Origin: CAZKDV01 sp964551645
Lineage (GTDB): Bacteria > Bacteroidota > Bacteroidia > Bacteroidales > DTU049
Direction: 5' to 3'
Length of the DNA: 36,039 nt
NCBI GenBank assembly: GCA_964551645.1
Contig: CAZKDV010000012.1
Location: 1-36,039, forward strand
Shown: positions 33,276 through 36,039 of the stretch, piece after piece
Position numbering within the stretch: the stretch's first letter is position 1
Layout: every line of letters begins with the position of its first letter
Notes under the pieces: generated by a model
The model's database searches: none
What the model saw: only the letters and a program-made list of their open reading frames with translations
Told to the model about the DNA's origin: nothing
Program-made: the position numbers and the translations under genes

Positions 33276-36039
33276 ATGAACATAATCATTATTCAATTAA
33301 GTATCATTTTGTTTGCAATATTTCTGTTGGTAGATTTTTCTGCTACAGTATATGCACAGCAAACAGGTGGAATTTCCATCAATACAGATGGAAGTTCCCC
33401 ACATCCATCAGCAGTATTGGATTTGAAGTCCACAACGCAGGGTTTGCTCATTCCAAGAATGACAACTCAGCAACGCGATGCCATAGCAAATCCTGCAGAT
33501 GGTTTAATAATTTTAAACACTAGCGTTCCATGCATTCAGGTGTTTTTAGAGGGGGAGTGGGAATGTCTTGGTGGCGGAGGTGGTTCTTTATGCGAAGAGC
33601 CTAATCAGCCAAGCCAAATAAAGGGACCTCAAATTGTGTGTAAGGAACAAGAAGATTTAAAGTACAAAGTTGATAAAGAAAGCTGTGTACAATATCAGTG
33701 GAATGTGCCACAGGGTTGGCAAATAACAAGTGGACAAGGAACAAACGAGATAACAGCAAGTTCGGGCACAAATGGAGGCAATATTGTGGTTACCCCAGTT
33801 AGCTTTTTTGGCGAAGGACCTTCACGATCATTTAGTGTAACAACTTCGCAAATGTTTTTACAAACCCCTACGGAAGGAACTCATATAGTTGAAGCAACCG
33901 AAATTACATGGAATTGGAATCCTTCAGCAGGAGCAAGTGGCTATAAGTATAACACCGTTAATGATTATGCCACAGCAATTGACTTGGGCAGTAGCACCAC
34001 TTTCACTCAAACTGATTTAGAACCTCAGCAAAACCACTTTTTATATGTGTGGGCTTATGGCGATTGTGGTCGTTCAGGTGTTTTGGGGCTTGTTGTAAGC
34101 ACTGGTGAGTGTACGGGCTGTCCAAGTGTAAAGAAGAAATCTGTAACAATAATAACATCTAAAACAGCAAGAAGTGGCGGCATTGTTATTTCAATTGGCG
34201 ATTCGCCTATTAAAGATAGGGGCGTTGTAGTAGCCTTGCCATCACCTAATAAACCTTCACTCACTAATAATGTGTTTATCAGTCATGACACTGGAGATGA
34301 CTTTATTAGCATTATTAGTAATTTAGAGCCAAACACAACTTATATAGTACGCGCTTATGCAGAAAATGAAAATGGAGTATCATATAGCGAACCCGAAGAA
34401 TTTACTACTTTACCATTGGGAGTGTCGCCTGAAGTAACAAGTAGCCCAGTAAGTGAAATAACAAATACAAGTGCTGTATGTGGCGGTGCAGTGGGTCAAG
34501 GAAGCTCTCCTGTTGTAAATACTGGATTTGTATGGGGGCACGGACCAAATCCAACTTTAACGGATAATCTTGGGTCATGCTTTACGGGTGTAGTAGATGG
34601 TCCTTTTGTATGTATGATGACCGATTTATTGCCAGGTGGTAAATATTTTGTTTGTCCGGTAGCCATTACAGAAGATGATGAAATAATTTATGGAGACCCA
34701 GAAGAGTTTATAACAGACACCAATTTGCCGATAGTAATCACTAGTCCTTTCACTCCTGGAAGTGGTGGCGGTGGTGGTGGAGGCAGTGGCTCTGGCGGTG
34801 GTGGCGGAGACGGCAGTGGCTCTGGCGGAAGTGGTTCTGGCAGTGGCGGCGGAGACGACGACCCCAGTCCGAAATGCCCTGGCTGTGGACATGCAGTTGG
34901 TGGAGGAGCAATTTTAGATGAAGGAAGTAGTGCTGTTTTCAAGAAGGGTATTGTATGGAGCAGTGGTAACTCATTGCCAACAATTGGAAATAATGAAGGC
35001 ATGACATCTGACGGAGCAGGTGGCGGTGGCGGTGGTGGTACATTTGTTGGTGTTATGACAAATCTTGTTCCCGGCGTTCAATATTATGTAAGATCTTATG
35101 CCGAAAATGGAAGTGGTGTAGCTTATGGACAGCCTATTAAATTCACTTATTCTCCGGGGTTCCCAGAGTTTACTACAGGTCCAGTAACTGATATAACCAA
35201 TACTTCGGCAGATGTTAGCGGAACTATTATTAGCGAAGGCAGTTCTGGAGTATCTGGTCGTGGAGTTGTTTGGAGTTTATCAGACGAATATCCAACTATA
35301 GACTTAAACGGTGGAATTTATTGGTCTGGTAGTGGTGGAGGTACTTTTGTTTGTAAACTCACAGGCTTGCCTCCTGGAACACTTGTGTATGGAAGAATTT
35401 TTGTGATTAATGATGAAGGTACTGTATATGGCGAACCATTTTCGTTTACAACAGCTTGCGATGTCCCTGATGTTCTTTATATCAGTGGAACAGGCAAACC
35501 ATGCCAGCTTTCACAATCAGTGGTGTATAGTGTTAATTTTGAAGAGTTTGCTACTTATGAATGGACTGTGCCAGATACATGGAGCATAGTTAGTGGGCAA
35601 GGCAGCCATGAAATTACAGTTAATGTAGGCAGTATGGGTGGGCAGATAAGCGTTACACCTTCAAATGTTTGTGGCACAGGCGAAACAAAATCTTTGCAAG
35701 TGGGAATTGAAACTGATGTGCCTGAGAAAGTTGTAGAAATAATAGGTCCTGATTCTGTTTGTAAAAACTCGGTGATAACTTATTCCGTAAGTTCGCCTGA
35801 TGATGCCCTCAAATATTCTTGGAGTGTTTCTGATGGATGGGAAATAGTTGGATATGGTGGCGAGGACACAAGTTCGGTTGCGCTTAGGGCAAATGACTTA
35901 GGTGCAATTGTAAGCGTAACTCCGCATAATGCTTGTGGCATTGGTGAGCCTCAAAGCAAAGCAGTGAGTATTATTGCAGACCCATTGCAAACAAGCCCAA
36001 TTAATGGAGAAGTAAAGCCATGTATCGGAACTGCTGGAT
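33276..36039 (+). CDS. Very large modular surface protein, partial (continues past the window)
   Basis: At least 921 codons without a stop, cut by the window edge. A signal peptide (about 1-28, ending VYAQ) is followed by SSPHPSAVLDLKSTTQGLLIPRMT (about 39-62), an N-terminal motif shared by many Bacteroidota surface and fibre-like proteins. PKD-like domain 1 (about 125-190) and an FN3-like stretch (about 200-270) come next. Four related modules follow (about 285-728) built on TSA-G, a GSS or GDS turn, G-VW and a closing YGxPxxF strand. Two further PKD-like domains end the visible part (about 729-885), each with a WxVP/WxVS and SGQG or similar core. A Gly/Ser/Asp stretch (about 494-527) breaks module 3. 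Cysteine pairs CTGC and CPGC occur. A T9SS C-terminus is expected but not in view. Confidence 0.85.
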   Translation, partial: MNIIIIQLSIILFAIFLLVDFSATVYAQQTGGISINTDGSSPHPSAVLDLKSTTQGLLIPRMTTQQRDAIANPADGLIILNTSVPCIQVFLEGEWECLGGGGGSLCEEPNQPSQIKGPQIVCKEQEDLKYKVDKESCVQYQWNVPQGWQITSGQGTNEITASSGTNGGNIVVTPVSFFGEGPSRSFSVTTSQMFLQTPTEGTHIVEATEITWNWNPSAGASGYKYNTVNDYATAIDLGSSTTFTQTDLEPQQNHFLYVWAYGDCGRSGVLGLVVSTGECTGCPSVKKKSVTIITSKTARSGGIVISIGDSPIKDRGVVVALPSPNKPSLTNNVFISHDTGDDFISIISNLEPNTTYIVRAYAENENGVSYSEPEEFTTLPLGVSPEVTSSPVSEITNTSAVCGGAVGQGSSPVVNTGFVWGHGPNPTLTDNLGSCFTGVVDGPFVCMMTDLLPGGKYFVCPVAITEDDEIIYGDPEEFITDTNLPIVITSPFTPGSGGGGGGGSGSGGGGGDGSGSGGSGSGSGGGDDDPSPKCPGCGHAVGGGAILDEGSSAVFKKGIVWSSGNSLPTIGNNEGMTSDGAGGGGGGGTFVGVMTNLVPGVQYYVRSYAENGSGVAYGQPIKFTYSPGFPEFTTGPVTDITNTSADVSGTIISEGSSGVSGRGVVWSLSDEYPTIDLNGGIYWSGSGGGTFVCKLTGLPPGTLVYGRIFVINDEGTVYGEPFSFTTACDVPDVLYISGTGKPCQLSQSVVYSVNFEEFATYEWTVPDTWSIVSGQGSHEITVNVGSMGGQISVTPSNVCGTGETKSLQVGIETDVPEKVVEIIGPDSVCKNSVITYSVSSPDDALKYSWSVSDGWEIVGYGGEDTSSVALRANDLGAIVSVTPHNACGIGEPQSKAVSIIADPLQTSPINGEVKPCIGTAG
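34757..34857 (+). repeat. Glycine/serine-coding low-complexity repeat inside the surface gene
   Basis: About 100 bases of GGTGGCGG- and GGCAGTGGCTCT-type units coding almost only Gly, Ser and Asp. It is far richer in G than anything else here. The unit GGCAGTGGCTCTGGCGG occurs twice in near-identical form. A shorter glycine run codes GGGGGGG at about 35017-35040. Such tracts can change length by slippage. Confidence 0.8.

Noticed and set aside
34688..35002. Minus-strand proline-rich frame (PPPPEPLPPP type)
   Set aside because: It is only the reverse reading of the glycine-coding tract in the large plus-strand surface gene. It has no start context or recognisable domain.
1..36039. tRNA, rRNA, CRISPR arrays, insertion sequences or prophage
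   Set aside because: No cloverleaf-like segment, regularly spaced repeat, transposase or intact integrase frame was seen on either strand.

Overview
The window reads as a low-GC chromosome segment from a member of the Bacteroidota. Several independent signs agree. There is type 9 secretion (T9SS) cargo of both sorting classes (type A C-termini at 9402-10295 and 31811-33247; a type B, gliding-motility-like C-terminus at 13285-15315) and PorG-like and PorE-like envelope proteins. Ribosomal protein S16 has a long acidic/Lys/Ala-rich tail, and a bacterial geranylgeranylglyceryl phosphate synthase-family enzyme is present. Many starts are preceded by a TAnnTTTG box, the Bacteroidota sigma-ABfr -7 element, with little Shine-Dalgarno signal. 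MqnA points to menaquinone synthesis by the futalosine route. Genus-level placement is not possible by eye; an order of Bacteroidia is likely but is inference.

Layout. 66-2797 (minus): glutamate dehydrogenase and a dNTP triphosphohydrolase. 2936-9374 (plus): methyltransferase, pirin, NAD kinase, PorG/DUF6089-like barrel, glycyl-tRNA synthetase, a 59-residue winged-helix-like protein and MqnA. 9402-12790 (minus): glnS, a SpoU RNA methylase and a T9SS type A protein in tight succession. 12944-13288 (plus): folB, whose stop overlaps that of the convergent operon 13285-17874 (minus). That operon holds a catalytic M16 peptidase, its non-catalytic partner and a fibronectin-rich T9SS type B protein. 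18040-19588 (plus): a two-gene type II restriction-modification system whose nuclease matches the HinP1I (GCGC) family, followed by two small lipoproteins (19880-20970). 21008-26297 (minus): trmN6-rimM-rpsP, purM and a PorE-like TPR/PD40/OmpA protein, with a strong terminator between the last two. 26483-27046 (plus): a six-helix MntP-like membrane protein. 27066-31411 (minus): DPP IV, GGGP synthase, a Nudix hydrolase and ProC. 31811-36039 (plus): two surface proteins in tandem, the second very large, modular and cut by the window edge.

Functionally this is mostly housekeeping (translation, NAD(P), folate, purine, proline, menaquinone and membrane lipid synthesis) interleaved with envelope and secretion genes. 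The accessory parts are the HinP1I-like restriction-modification module with its lipoprotein neighbours, the M16/T9SS-B operon and the terminal surface-protein pair. In that pair a long Gly/Ser linker interrupts one of four related repeat modules. I did not see a convincing wholly new defence or mobile system. The least-explained parts are the small wHTH gene, the divergent MntP-like protein, the two lipoproteins and the large glycine-interrupted surface protein.
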